From Scatosoma sp048465415 (lineage in GTDB: Bacteria; Bacillota; Clostridia; Christensenellales; Borkfalkiaceae): DNA of 64,000 nucleotides. The notes beneath the pieces are model-generated. The model ran no database searches and had not been told where the DNA came from. It worked only from the letters and a program-made list of their open reading frames with translations. Position 1 is the first letter of the stretch; each line of letters begins with the position of its first letter. Both the position numbers and the translations under genes were made by a program. This document shows, in pieces, positions 1 through 7,736 of the stretch. The DNA lies in assembly GCA_048465415.1 (NCBI GenBank), contig DBFWLO010000008.1, positions 124,001-188,000 on the forward strand. Reading direction: 5' to 3'.

Positions 1-127
1 TACCGCGCAGAAAGCGAAAATCTCCACGAGTATGTTCGGCCGCAACACCGACGTCGAAGTGGAATATATCCAGATTAAAAAAGTGGACGCGCCCCTTCCC
101 GAATCCGGTTCGGATTCCGAGGAATAA
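1..127 (+). CDS. nusG: Transcription termination/antitermination factor NusG, C-terminal end (partial)
   Basis: Only the last 41 codons are present, entering from the left edge and ending at TAA 125-127. The translation contains SMFGRNTDVEVEYIQIKKV, which matches the end of the KOW domain of NusG (usual form: S-M-F-G-R-x-T-P-V-E-L). NusG binds RNA polymerase and modulates pausing and termination. An acidic tail (ESGSDSEE) follows the KOW domain. The position directly upstream of rplK is the conserved bacterial arrangement secE-nusG-rplK-rplA, which supports the call despite the short length. Confidence 0.85.
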   Translation, partial: TAQKAKISTSMFGRNTDVEVEYIQIKKVDAPLPESGSDSEE

Positions 128-278
128 GGAAGCGGGCGAAACAGGCGGGCGAAAAAGTTCCTGTCCTTCGGGAGAAGAACGCTTTTTTGCGCGCCGGTTC
201 CGATAAATCCGGCCAGAGCTCTTTCCTCGTTTATGCAAGGACAAGCGCCCAAAGCGGCCGATATGAGTTTGTTAATAA

Positions 279-323
279 GTGGGAGAGGTATCAAATTTTT
301 TCAGGGTACCTTGTCAATACCAC
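279..323 (+). promoter_or_regulatory. Candidate L1-binding hairpin in the rplK leader
   Basis: Between nusG and rplK, GTGG (279-282) can pair with CCAC (320-323) and AGGTA (286-290) with TACCT (307-311), leaving an asymmetric internal loop. Two short helices joined by an asymmetric loop is the architecture of the L1 recognition site used for feedback control of rplK-rplA translation in many bacteria. The assignment is by shape and location only. Confidence 0.4.
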
Positions 324-340
324 GATAGGAGGATTTAGTT

Positions 341-766
341 ATGGCAAAAAAGATTACTGCGGTCGTAAAATTACAGCTTCCCGCAGGTAAAGCAACCCCG
401 GCTCCCCCCGTAGGCTCCACGCTCGGTCCCTTCGGTATCAACCTGCCGGGATTCACGAAAGAATTCAACGCGAAAACCGCCGACAAAGCGGGACTCATCA
501 TTCCCGTCGTCGTGACGATCTATCAGGATCGTTCCTTCACGTTCATCTTGAAAACGCCCCCCGCGCCCGTTCTGATCAAGAAGGCGCTCGGACTTGAAAC
601 CGCCAGCGCGAAGCCCAATTCCGTCAAGGTGGGCAAGCTCACGAAGGCGCAGGTCGAGGAGATCGCCAAGACGAAGCTTCCCGATCTCAACTGCACCAGT
701 CTCGAAAGCGCGATGAGCATGGTTGCGGGCACCGCTCGCAGCATGGGCGTCACGGTCGAGGACTAA
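341..766 (+). CDS. rplK: 50S ribosomal protein L11
   Basis: This 141-residue protein is a full-length L11, part of the GTPase-associated centre of the large subunit, where it binds 23S rRNA and contacts elongation factors. The N-terminal part has K-L-Q-L-P-A-G-K-A-T-P-A-P-P-V-G-x-x-L-G, the characteristic proline-rich N-domain, and the C-terminal RNA-binding domain ends in GTARSMGV. The start follows a clean AGGAGG at about 327. rplA follows 58 bases downstream, the standard L11 operon. Confidence 0.98.
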   Translation: MAKKITAVVKLQLPAGKATPAPPVGSTLGPFGINLPGFTKEFNAKTADKAGLIIPVVVTIYQDRSFTFILKTPPAPVLIKKALGLETASAKPNSVKVGKLTKAQVEEIAKTKLPDLNCTSLESAMSMVAGTARSMGVTVED

Positions 767-824
767 TTTCAAGGAGAATGTGGCAGAGAGAAATCTCGTC
801 ATCGACCACAAGGAGGATTAAAAA

Positions 825-1508
825 ATGAAACACGGAAAAAAATATGCTGAAAGCGTAAAGGCTTTCGATCTGACGAAGCAATACGAAGCGGGCGAAGCGG
901 TCGCCGTGATGCTGGAAACGGCGAAAGCCAAATTCGACGAGACGGTGGAACTCCACGTCCGTCTCGGCGTCGATCCCCGCCAGGCGGATCAGCAGGTCCG
1001 CGGCGTGCTCGTCCTTCCCAACGGTACGGGTAAGACCAAGCGCGTGCTCGTCATCGCCAAAGGCGCGAAGGCGGACGCCGCTCTCGCGGCCGGCGCCGAG
1101 TATGTGGGCGCGGAAGAACTCATCGCCAAGATCCAGGGCGGCTGGTTCGATTTCGACGTCATGATCACCACCCCCGATATGATGGGTATGGTCGGACGTA
1201 TCGGCAGAGTGCTCGGCCCCAAGGGCCTGATGCCCAATCCCAAGTCGGGCACCGTCACGATGGACGTCGAGAAGGCGATCAAGGAAGTGAAGGCCGGTAA
1301 AGTCGAATACAGACTCGACAAGACGGCGATCATTCACTGCCCCATCGGAAAAAAGAGCTTCGGCAAAGAAAAGCTCGTCGAGAACTACACCGCGCTGATG
1401 GACGCGATCGTCAAGGCGAAACCCGCTACGGCGAAAGGTCAATATATCAAGAGCGTAACGCTCGCTTCCACGATGGGCCCCGGCGTCAAAGTCGTAGTCA
1501 GAGGTTGA
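825..1508 (+). CDS. rplA: 50S ribosomal protein L1
   Basis: This 227-residue protein is L1, which builds the mobile L1 stalk next to the E site and usually represses its own operon by binding the mRNA leader. The family motif around GRIGRVLGPKGLMPNPKSG lies at about residues 126-144. An AAGGAGG lies about ten bases before the ATG. It forms an operon with rplK; no terminator is visible after it before the rplJ promoter. Confidence 0.98.
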   Translation: MKHGKKYAESVKAFDLTKQYEAGEAVAVMLETAKAKFDETVELHVRLGVDPRQADQQVRGVLVLPNGTGKTKRVLVIAKGAKADAALAAGAEYVGAEELIAKIQGGWFDFDVMITTPDMMGMVGRIGRVLGPKGLMPNPKSGTVTMDVEKAIKEVKAGKVEYRLDKTAIIHCPIGKKSFGKEKLVENYTALMDAIVKAKPATAKGQYIKSVTLASTMGPGVKVVVRG

Positions 1509-1555
1509 TTTTCGTAAAAACGGAAAATATTTTTGCCGGAGGCGGTGAAAAACGA

Positions 1556-1584
1556 TTGACTGCCTTCGGCGAAGATGTTATAAT
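1556..1584 (+). promoter_or_regulatory. Promoter of the rplJ-rplL operon
   Basis: TTGACT (1556-1561) and TATAAT (1579-1584) are separated by 17 bases, a near-perfect housekeeping sigma promoter. The expected transcript start is near 1591, giving a leader of about 180 bases. Confidence 0.85.
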
Positions 1585-1590
1585 GGACAA

Positions 1591-1732
1591 GTAAAAAAAA
1601 TCGAAAGCCGCAGAAGGCGAGTACCGTAAAGGTTCGATGGGAAACCGCTCGCTCAGGCAATAGAGATAGATAGCGCCTCTGAAACGTCAGAGCGTCAACT
1701 GTCCCTGTGCCGCGCGGCATAGGGCATTTTTT
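1591..1732 (+). promoter_or_regulatory. Ribosomal protein L10 leader (rplJ leader) with attenuator
   Basis: The stretch between the promoter and rplJ is a structured leader that ends in an intrinsic terminator well before the gene. This is the layout of the Firmicutes L10 leader, in which L10 (with L12) binds its own mRNA and favours premature termination. The identification rests on position, length, folding potential and the internal terminator; a covariance search was not possible. Confidence 0.75.
1703..1732 (+). terminator. Attenuator terminator inside the rplJ leader
   Basis: CCCTGTGCCG and CGGCATAGGG form a ten-pair stem with one G-U pair (1703-1724), followed shortly by six T residues (1727-1732). 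It lies 37 bases upstream of rplJ, so it must be bypassed for expression. Confidence 0.8.
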
Positions 1733-1768
1733 AATGTCGGGCGGAAAATCCGCTTAAAGGAGGTATTC

Positions 1769-2278
1769 ATGTCAGCGAATTTAGAGGCTAAAAAACAGAT
1801 CGTCGAAGAGATCAAAGCGAAGATCGAGGCGAGCAGATCGGTGGTTCTTGCCGATTACAACAAGCTCAGCGTTCTCGAAGTCACCGCTTTGAGGAACAAG
1901 TTCAAGGAAGCGAAGTGCGAATACAAGGTTTATAAGAATACCCTTGTGAGAAAAGCCTTCAACGAACTCGGCGTCACCGATTTCGACAAGGATCTGAACG
2001 GCGCTACGGCGACGGTGTTCTGCTCGGACGAGACGACGGGCGCGGCGATCTTTGCCAAAGCGGTCAAGGAAAATCCCGCTTTGACGGACAAAATCGTTCC
2101 CAAGTGCGCGTATCTCGATAAGGCGTATCTCGACAAGAACGCGGTCAAAGAGCTTGCGGCGATCCCTTCCAAGGAAGTGCTCATCGCGAAGATGCTCGGC
2201 TGTTTGCAGTCGTCCATTTCCAAGTTTGTCTACGTTTTGGATTGCATTGCCAAAGCGAAAGAAACGGCAAACGCCTAA
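1769..2278 (+). CDS. rplJ: 50S ribosomal protein L10
   Basis: The 169-residue protein is L10, which anchors L7/L12 dimers to the ribosomal stalk and binds 23S rRNA beside L11. It has the typical start (V-E-E-I-K-A-K-I-E-A-S-R-S-V-V-L-A-D-Y), then L-R-N-K-F-K-E-A, and a C-terminal helix for L12 binding. AAAGGAGGT precedes the ATG. It is followed 44 bases later by rplL and lies behind the L10 leader, so autogenous control is expected. Confidence 0.97.
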   Translation: MSANLEAKKQIVEEIKAKIEASRSVVLADYNKLSVLEVTALRNKFKEAKCEYKVYKNTLVRKAFNELGVTDFDKDLNGATATVFCSDETTGAAIFAKAVKENPALTDKIVPKCAYLDKAYLDKNAVKELAAIPSKEVLIAKMLGCLQSSISKFVYVLDCIAKAKETANA

Positions 2279-2322
2279 GACAAATCAAAAAATCATAAAA
2301 AATCGGAGGATTAAAAATTACC

Positions 2323-2691
2323 ATGGATGTTCAGAAACTCATTGAAGAAGTAAAAGCTATGTCCGTTCTGGAATTGAACGAACTTGTAAAAGCTCTGGAA
2401 GCGGAATTCGGCGTAAGCGCTGCGGCTCCCGCAGCGGCGGCCGGTGCAGGCGCGGCGGAAGCTGCTCCCGCGGTCGAGGAAAAGACGGAATTCGACGTCG
2501 TTTTGAAAGAGATCGGCCCCAACAAGATCGCTATCATCAAAGTTGTCCGCGAAGCGACCGGCCTCGGTCTTGCGGACGCGAAGAAAGCCGTCGAAGCGAT
2601 GGGCGTCATCAAAGAAAACGTGCCCAAGGCGGACGCGGACGCTCTCGTTGCGAAACTCAAAGAGAACGGCGCTACGGCGGAACTCAAATAA
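2323..2691 (+). CDS. rplL: 50S ribosomal protein L7/L12
   Basis: This 122-residue acidic protein is L7/L12, the multicopy stalk protein that recruits translational GTPases. It has an N-terminal dimerisation helix, an Ala-rich hinge at about residues 38-53, and the conserved C-terminal domain with KTEFDVVL, NKIAIIKVVRE and GLGLADAKKAVE. A terminator follows immediately; rpoB and rpoC, which normally come next in Firmicutes, are not downstream. Confidence 0.98.
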   Translation: MDVQKLIEEVKAMSVLELNELVKALEAEFGVSAAAPAAAAGAGAAEAAPAVEEKTEFDVVLKEIGPNKIAIIKVVREATGLGLADAKKAVEAMGVIKENVPKADADALVAKLKENGATAELK

Positions 2692-2710
2692 GTTTTTCAA
2701 AATTCGACAA

Positions 2711-2743
2711 AAAAGCGCGGCCGGATACGGCCACGCTTTTTTT
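2711..2743 (+). terminator. Terminator of the rplJ-rplL operon
   Basis: A GC-rich stem (GCGCGGCCG with CGGCCACGC, one mismatch, 2715-2736) is preceded by A residues and followed by seven T residues. Confidence 0.85.
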
Positions 2744-2778
2744 ATGTGTGCGGAACTCCCCGAACCCTTTATAACCGG

Positions 2779-2807
2779 TTGCCCGAAAACCGATTATGTG
2801 TTATAAT
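2779..2807 (+). promoter_or_regulatory. Promoter placed directly before the SDR start codon
   Basis: TTGCCC (2779-2784), a 17-base spacer and TATAAT (2802-2807). A start seven bases after the -10 box falls at about 2814, three bases before the ATG at 2817, so the message would have almost no leader. Confidence 0.6.
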
Positions 2808-2816
2808 AATCACGTT

Positions 2817-3632
2817 ATGAATAAATACGATTTAAAAAACTTGACGGCGGTCGTAACGGGCGCGTCGTCTGGGATCGGCAGCGCGGTTGCCGAAAAATTG
2901 CTGCAAAGATACGGCTGCCGGATCATAGGGGTAGGACGCAGCGAGGAAAAATTCCGCGTTTTTGCGGACGAGCTGGGGGAACGCCGAGCCGATTTTTCCT
3001 ACCGCCTTTTCGACGTGGGCGAAAAAGAACAGTGGACGGATTTCGCCGCGTTTTTGCGGACGGAGGGGATCCGTCCCGATCTGCTCGTCAACTGCGCGGG
3101 GATCCTGCCCGCTTTTTCGGCGTACGAAAAGGGGGCGGACGCGGAACGGGTGCTGAAAACGAATTTTTTATCCGCCGTGTACGCGTTGGAAACGCTCGGT
3201 CCGCTGCTCAAAGAAAGCGCGCACCCGAAGATCGTCAACGTGGCGAGTTCGTCGGCGCTCTGTCCTTTTGCGGGCGTCGCCGCCTACTGCGCGTCCAAAG
3301 CGGCGCTGACGCGGTTTACCGAATGCGTTTCTCTCGAAAAAGGCGTGCCTGCGGCGGTGATCCTCCCCGGGTTTACGCAAACGGACGTGTTCCGGTTTCA
3401 AAATTTCGACGAAGAGAGCAAAAATTTTTTCGATAAGTTCAGCATGAGCGTGGATCGTATGTCCGATAAGATCATTAAGGCAATCGGACGAGGCAAAAAT
3501 CGGGCGATCATCGGTGCGGATGCGCGGCTGATGGATCTCGGATATAAGTTATTCCCCCGCCTCACGCCGCGCCTCATTACCAGGATTCTCCGCTCCGTCA
3601 AATCCGAAGCTTTTCGCTCGATTACAAACTGA
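2817..3632 (+). CDS. Short-chain dehydrogenase/reductase
   Basis: This 271-residue enzyme is a classical SDR with a Rossmann fold binding NAD(P). The cofactor motif TGASSGIG lies near residues 14-21, an NCAG variant of NNAG follows, and the catalytic Tyr-x3-Lys is in YCASK. The substrate cannot be told; the C-terminal end is basic. The ATG at 2817 was chosen because the protein family begins there; another in-frame ATG lies at 2796 but has no ribosome binding site either. A promoter ends ten bases upstream, so this may be a leaderless message. It is monocistronic. Confidence 0.85.
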   Translation: MNKYDLKNLTAVVTGASSGIGSAVAEKLLQRYGCRIIGVGRSEEKFRVFADELGERRADFSYRLFDVGEKEQWTDFAAFLRTEGIRPDLLVNCAGILPAFSAYEKGADAERVLKTNFLSAVYALETLGPLLKESAHPKIVNVASSSALCPFAGVAAYCASKAALTRFTECVSLEKGVPAAVILPGFTQTDVFRFQNFDEESKNFFDKFSMSVDRMSDKIIKAIGRGKNRAIIGADARLMDLGYKLFPRLTPRLITRILRSVKSEAFRSITN

Positions 3633-3710
3633 AAAATCCTTTGTTTCATATCGATTTTTAAGCCTTTCAACAAAATTTGTAATATATTTTTATGATATTC
3701 GATTGTTAGC

Positions 3711-3739
3711 TTGACAGCAGGAATGTAATTTGTTAAAAT
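3711..3739 (+). promoter_or_regulatory. Promoter of the flippase-like/pssA/psd operon
   Basis: TTGACA (3711-3716), 17-base spacer, TAAAAT (3734-3739), in an AT-rich stretch about 65 bases before the first gene. Confidence 0.75.
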
Positions 3740-3804
3740 ATAATATATATATTACGGTATAAAATCACGGGTACGGAAATTTTTTTCGTGCGCAGGAAGG
3801 GTGT

Positions 3805-4911
3805 ATGAAAAAAGAAATTTCCAAAAGGGCCAAAAAACAGATTCTCAATATTACGTTCCTACTGGTCCTGGTGGGAATCACGCTCTTCATTCTGCTGCGC
3901 AGCAACCGGGAACTCAACTACGAGAACATCAGGGATTTCGTGCTCGGCTGCAATCCTTTCCTGATCGCGCTGGCTTTCATCTGCATGCTCCTATTCATAG
4001 GATTCGAGGGATTCAGCCTGCACCTCATCAGCAGGCGTCTGGGCTATAAAAACAAGCTCCTATCGTCGATGGCGTATTCCTCCGCGGACGTTTACTATTC
4101 CGCGATCACGCCTTCGGCGTCGGGCGGACAGCCGGCTTCCGCGTACTATATGGTCAAGGACGGGATCGATCCGGGCGCGACGACTTTTACCCTCGTGTTC
4201 AATCTGATCGCCTATACGGCCGCGATCCTCGTCATCGGCGCGACCGCGTTTCTTCTGCGGCCGAGAATGTTTCCCGAGTTCGAGGGGTTCATCAAATTCC
4301 TCGTCGTCGCGGGAATCGTCGCACAGTTTTTACTTTTGGCGTTTTTCATCGCCTGCATGCGCTGTCACGGTGCGGTGCTCAAATGCGGAAACGGTCTGAT
4401 CTCCCTTTTAAAGCGTATGAAGATCGTCAAAAACGACGGGAAATGGCGCAAAAAACTCGCCGACGAAGTGGAGAAGTACCGGCTCAGTTTTCTGGAAATC
4501 AAGAAACACCGCGCGCTCTTTTTCGAGGCGCTGCTGTTGAACATCGCCCAGCGCGTTTCCCAGGTGCTCGTCACCTGCTTCGTCTGTCTCGCCGCGAATC
4601 CCGAAATTTCTTTTCCCGACGTATTCGCCATGCAGGCGTTCGTGCTCATCGGCTATAATTCCGTGCCTCTGCCGGGCGGCGTCGGCGCGTTCGAGTATCT
4701 GTATCTGCATATCTACGGACTCCGCTTCGAGACGACGTTCATCTTAGCGGCGATGATGGTGACGAGAGTCATTTCCTATTATATCTGTATCGCGGTGAGC
4801 GGCGCGGTGACGCTGTCCTATCACGTACGAGTCATGAAGAGAAAAAAGCAGGAAGAAAATATAGAAGAAAAAATATCGGAAGAGAAAACAGAGAATGAAA
4901 AACACGAGTAA
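3805..4911 (+). CDS. Flippase-like integral membrane protein (LPG synthase transmembrane domain / UPF0104)
   Basis: The 368-residue protein has about eight predicted membrane segments and the family signature PLPGGVGAFE (near residues 288-297). The family (PF03706, YbhN, membrane half of MprF) is associated with lipid flipping or aminoacyl-lipid synthesis; this protein has no synthase domain, so a flippase or scaffold role is likelier. The C-terminus is a charged cytoplasmic tail rich in Glu and Lys. It overlaps pssA by 17 bases and shares a promoter with pssA and psd, which ties it to phospholipid metabolism. Its substrate is unknown. Confidence 0.8.
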   Translation: MKKEISKRAKKQILNITFLLVLVGITLFILLRSNRELNYENIRDFVLGCNPFLIALAFICMLLFIGFEGFSLHLISRRLGYKNKLLSSMAYSSADVYYSAITPSASGGQPASAYYMVKDGIDPGATTFTLVFNLIAYTAAILVIGATAFLLRPRMFPEFEGFIKFLVVAGIVAQFLLLAFFIACMRCHGAVLKCGNGLISLLKRMKIVKNDGKWRKKLADEVEKYRLSFLEIKKHRALFFEALLLNIAQRVSQVLVTCFVCLAANPEISFPDVFAMQAFVLIGYNSVPLPGGVGAFEYLYLHIYGLRFETTFILAAMMVTRVISYYICIAVSGAVTLSYHVRVMKRKKQEENIEEKISEEKTENEKHE

Positions 4912-5554
4912 AAAATTGGTTGGTTTTTATCATTACGGCGTGCTTCTCACCTACATTTCCGTCATCGCCGGCATCGCGGGGATCTGCTTTTCCGCGGGCG
5001 GTCACGCGGGAAGAGGGGTGATTTGTCTGCTGATTTCCGGCTTTTGCGACGCCTTTGACGGCGCCATCGCCCAGACGCGCAAAAATCGGACGCAGGAAGA
5101 TAAAATGTTCGGAGAACAAATCGATTCGCTGAGCGATCTGATCGCCTTCGGCGTTGCGCCCGTGATGATCGGCTACGGCATGGGCATGCACGCCTGGTAT
5201 TTCATCGCCGTGTTCTGCATCTTCGTGCTTTGCGCGCTGATCCGCCTCGCGTACTACAACGTGACCGAGGAACTGAGAGTGCGCGAGGGGGACGAAGGAA
5301 AACGCGTTTCCTACGAAGGGCTCCCCGTCACCAACGTGGCGGTGGCTCTGCCCGTGTTCTATCTGATCGCGACCATGTTCAAAGGCGCCCTGATCCCGCA
5401 GATCGTCATGTGCGTGTGCTATCTGGCGGTCGCGGCTCTGTTCGTGATCCGTTTCCGCATGCCCAAGCTGAGAGTGAAGGGGCTTTTGGTCACGATCGCG
5501 GTGCTGAGCGTCATTCTCATTTCCCTGCTGCTGATCAGGCGGTTCGCCTTATGA
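4895..5554 (+). CDS. pssA: CDP-diacylglycerol-serine O-phosphatidyltransferase
   Basis: The 219-residue membrane enzyme belongs to the CDP-alcohol phosphatidyltransferases and should make phosphatidylserine from CDP-diacylglycerol and serine. The motif D52-x2-D55-G56-x2-A59 ... G73-x3-D77-x3-D81 is visible, and the GEQIDSLSDL stretch is typical of PssA. The residue after A59, usually Arg in the AR pair, is Gln60, with Arg62 nearby. It overlaps the preceding gene by 17 bases, and its stop overlaps the psd start as ATGA, so translation is coupled. Pairing with psd fixes the pathway as phosphatidylethanolamine synthesis. Confidence 0.88.
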   Translation: MKNTSKKLVGFYHYGVLLTYISVIAGIAGICFSAGGHAGRGVICLLISGFCDAFDGAIAQTRKNRTQEDKMFGEQIDSLSDLIAFGVAPVMIGYGMGMHAWYFIAVFCIFVLCALIRLAYYNVTEELRVREGDEGKRVSYEGLPVTNVAVALPVFYLIATMFKGALIPQIVMCVCYLAVAALFVIRFRMPKLRVKGLLVTIAVLSVILISLLLIRRFAL

Positions 5555-6426
5555 GACCGGTTTTAAAAAAAGAGACGCTGCGTCCTGCGGCGTCTCTGCA
5601 TTTTTTATATGAAAAGAAACTGGGCGCGCCGATCCTGCGGCTTCTGACGAGCCGCCCGGTGTCCCGTCTCGTCGGCGGATTTCTCGACAGTAGGCTTTCC
5701 CGCGGACTCATTAAGAAATATATCCGTAAACACGGGATCGATATGACGCAGTACGTGGCGGAGGACTATCCGAGTTTCAACGCCTTTTTCACCCGGCATA
5801 TCCGTCCCGAACTCCGTCCTTTCCCGGACGAGCCTTCGGCGTTTCCGTCCCCCTGCGACGGCAAACTTTCCGTTTTTCCCATAGAGGAGGGGAGTGAATT
5901 CGAGATTAAGGGCTACCGTTACCGCGTGGAAACGCTCTTAAAAAACAAATCGCTCGCGGAGAAGTACGCGGGCGGGCTCTGCTTCGTCTTTCGTTTGACC
6001 GTGGAGGACTATCACCGCTATTTCTATATCGACGGCGGCAGTCAGGAGGAGAACGTTTTCATACGAGGCCGGCTGCACACCGTGCAGCCGATCGCGCTCG
6101 AACGCCGCCGGGTATTCACGGAAAATTGCCGGGAGTATACCGTCCTGCATACCGACCGCTTCGGCGACGTGACGCAGGTGGAAGTGGGGGCGATGATGGT
6201 GGGAAGGATCGTCAACGACCACCCCACCGGCCGCTTTGAACGGGGCGAAGAAAAGGGGCGGTTCGAGTTCGGCGGTTCGACGATCGTATTGCTTACGGAG
6301 CCGGGCAGAGTGGTTCCGGATCCGGAACTTCTGCAAAACACCCTCGTCGGCGACGAGACGATCGTCAAATGCGGAGAGCGTCTGGGCGACGCCGCGCGCA
6401 AGGAAGCGCTTCTTCCCGATCGGTAA
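5551..6426 (+). CDS. psd: Phosphatidylserine decarboxylase proenzyme
   Basis: This 291-residue protein converts phosphatidylserine to phosphatidylethanolamine with a pyruvoyl cofactor formed by self-cleavage. The cleavage motif appears as G241-G242-S243-T244 (the LGST position of the classical enzyme), and the conserved Asp/His elements CDGK and YHR are present. The start is the ATG at 5551, which overlaps the pssA stop (ATGA); an open frame continues far upstream but only shadows pssA. It is the last gene of the lipid operon. Confidence 0.93.
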   Translation: MRPVLKKETLRPAASLHFLYEKKLGAPILRLLTSRPVSRLVGGFLDSRLSRGLIKKYIRKHGIDMTQYVAEDYPSFNAFFTRHIRPELRPFPDEPSAFPSPCDGKLSVFPIEEGSEFEIKGYRYRVETLLKNKSLAEKYAGGLCFVFRLTVEDYHRYFYIDGGSQEENVFIRGRLHTVQPIALERRRVFTENCREYTVLHTDRFGDVTQVEVGAMMVGRIVNDHPTGRFERGEEKGRFEFGGSTIVLLTEPGRVVPDPELLQNTLVGDETIVKCGERLGDAARKEALLPDR

Positions 6427-6551
6427 GAAGCGGGGGCGTTCTTGCCTGGGTAATTGCCGGACGGAAAATTACCGCACGGAAAGAAAGGAATTTCGGGAAG
6501 CCGTATCGTCGAACAAAGACCTGCGCGGTCAAGGAAAAACACCCGCGGCCG

Positions 6552-6573
6552 AAGCCTTGCGGACGGCTTTTTT
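6552..6573 (+). terminator. Weak terminator after psd
   Basis: AAGCC (6552-6556) pairs with GGCTT (6565-6569), followed by a T run to 6573. The stem is only five pairs, so efficiency is uncertain. The rest of 6427-6642 holds nothing recognisable. Confidence 0.45.
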
Positions 6574-6642
6574 AAAAGCGCCCGCCTTTTTGTGTATTTT
6601 ATGGATTTCCTGTAAAAATTGACGGCAATCGTGCAAAAGTAC

Positions 6643-6671
6643 TTGACGGAAAACAAAATAAAAGGTAAAAT
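6643..6671 (+). promoter_or_regulatory. Promoter of the cyclophilin-like lipoprotein gene
   Basis: TTGACG (6643-6648), 17-base spacer, TAAAAT (6666-6671); predicted start near 6678, about 30 bases before the gene. Confidence 0.75.
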
Positions 6672-6706
6672 AGAGAAGTATAAAAATCCGTTGATGGAGA
6701 AATTCG

Positions 6707-7576
6707 ATGACTGGAAATAAATTTTTGAAAAAAATGATGTGCGCGGCGCTTGCCGGCGCGAGCGTATTCACTTCCGTGGCGATGTTTTCCGCTTGCACGA
6801 CTTCGCACCCCAAAGTGGAAATGAAATTGTCCTTTAACAACGAAACCTACACGCTCGAATATAAATTGTATAGAAAGACGGCTCCCGCGACGGTCCAGCA
6901 TTTCCTCGAACTGGCGGCAAAAGGTTACTACGACGGGCTGTGTATTCACGATTATCAGAGCGGCTCGAAACTCACGACGGGCGGTTATACCCAGGGCACG
7001 AACGAGAACGAAAACGGCGGACTCGTGGAAAAACCTTATTTCGAGACGGTAAAGGATTGGAATCTGACGCAGACGACGTGGCATGACGAAGGCCGTAAAC
7101 AGCCCGCCGACACCGTTTACGGGGAATTTTCCGACAACGGTTTCAAGGTGGAAAACAATCCGCTCAAAGAGACTTACGGCTCTTTGACGATGTATTATAC
7201 GCCCAAGAGCAAATGCCCGGATCAGGTGTACGTAAAGCGCGCGGACGGCGACGGCTACGATCCGAGGCCCTATAAATACAACAGCGCCACTTCCCTGTTC
7301 TATATTTCCCTCAGTCCGAATACGAAAACGAATACTCAGTACTGCACGTTCGCCACGTTAGACGGGGACAGCGAGGAGACGCTCAAAGATCTCGAAGAGG
7401 CGATCGCGAAATACATCAAAGACGAGTATGCGGACGAAGCGGACAAGTTCGTGACGGAGGTCTCGATGACCGTAGACGAGGACGATCCCTATATGAGCGC
7501 CGCCAAGGAAAAGGCGACCTATCAGGTTCCCACCTCTTCCATCATCGTAAAATCGGTGAAAGTAAAGAGCTATTAA
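6707..7576 (+). CDS. Cyclophilin-like peptidyl-prolyl isomerase lipoprotein
   Basis: The 289-residue protein begins with a lipoprotein signal peptide (lipobox FSAC, Cys30), so it should be anchored outside the membrane. From about residue 35 it resembles a cyclophilin: a strand pair, then T-A-P-A-T-V-Q-H-F-L-E-L-A-A-K-G-Y-Y-D-G, the usual helix and loop, then a GGY at the place of the family GGD. The domain is divergent with long insertions, and catalytic residues cannot be confirmed, so a folding or purely structural role is open. It has its own promoter and a bidirectional terminator, so it is transcribed alone. Confidence 0.65.
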   Translation: MTGNKFLKKMMCAALAGASVFTSVAMFSACTTSHPKVEMKLSFNNETYTLEYKLYRKTAPATVQHFLELAAKGYYDGLCIHDYQSGSKLTTGGYTQGTNENENGGLVEKPYFETVKDWNLTQTTWHDEGRKQPADTVYGEFSDNGFKVENNPLKETYGSLTMYYTPKSKCPDQVYVKRADGDGYDPRPYKYNSATSLFYISLSPNTKTNTQYCTFATLDGDSEETLKDLEEAIAKYIKDEYADEADKFVTEVSMTVDEDDPYMSAAKEKATYQVPTSSIIVKSVKVKSY

Positions 7577-7625
7577 GCTCTTTTGAGTCCGCGCCGTAGC
7601 TGTGCGCGGGATCCTTAAAAAATAT

Positions 7626-7666
7626 AAAAAAAGCCGTTTCCCGTCCGTCGGGAAACGGCTTTTTTC
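7626..7666. terminator. Bidirectional terminator between convergent genes
   Basis: A 12-pair perfect stem (AAGCCGTTTCCC, 7631-7642, with its complement 7650-7661) has A residues before and T residues after, so it can work for the lipoprotein gene on the plus strand and the unknown gene on the minus strand. Confidence 0.9.
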
Positions 7667-7736
7667 CGCGCCGAACCGCAAGAACCGCGGTAAAAATAAA
7701 AAAGGAGAGGAAGAGCGGGAAAGAAACGGATAATGC

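Noticed and set aside
187..390. A 67-codon frame upstream of rplK
   Set aside because: It overlaps the rplK start and the putative L1 site and has no ribosome binding site.
1439..1720. A minus-strand frame across the rplJ leader
   Set aside because: The region is a structured leader with a promoter and terminator; the frame has no supporting signal.
5230..5550. N-terminal extension of psd by 107 residues
   Set aside because: It is an out-of-frame shadow of pssA, Arg-rich; the ATGA overlap gives the natural start.
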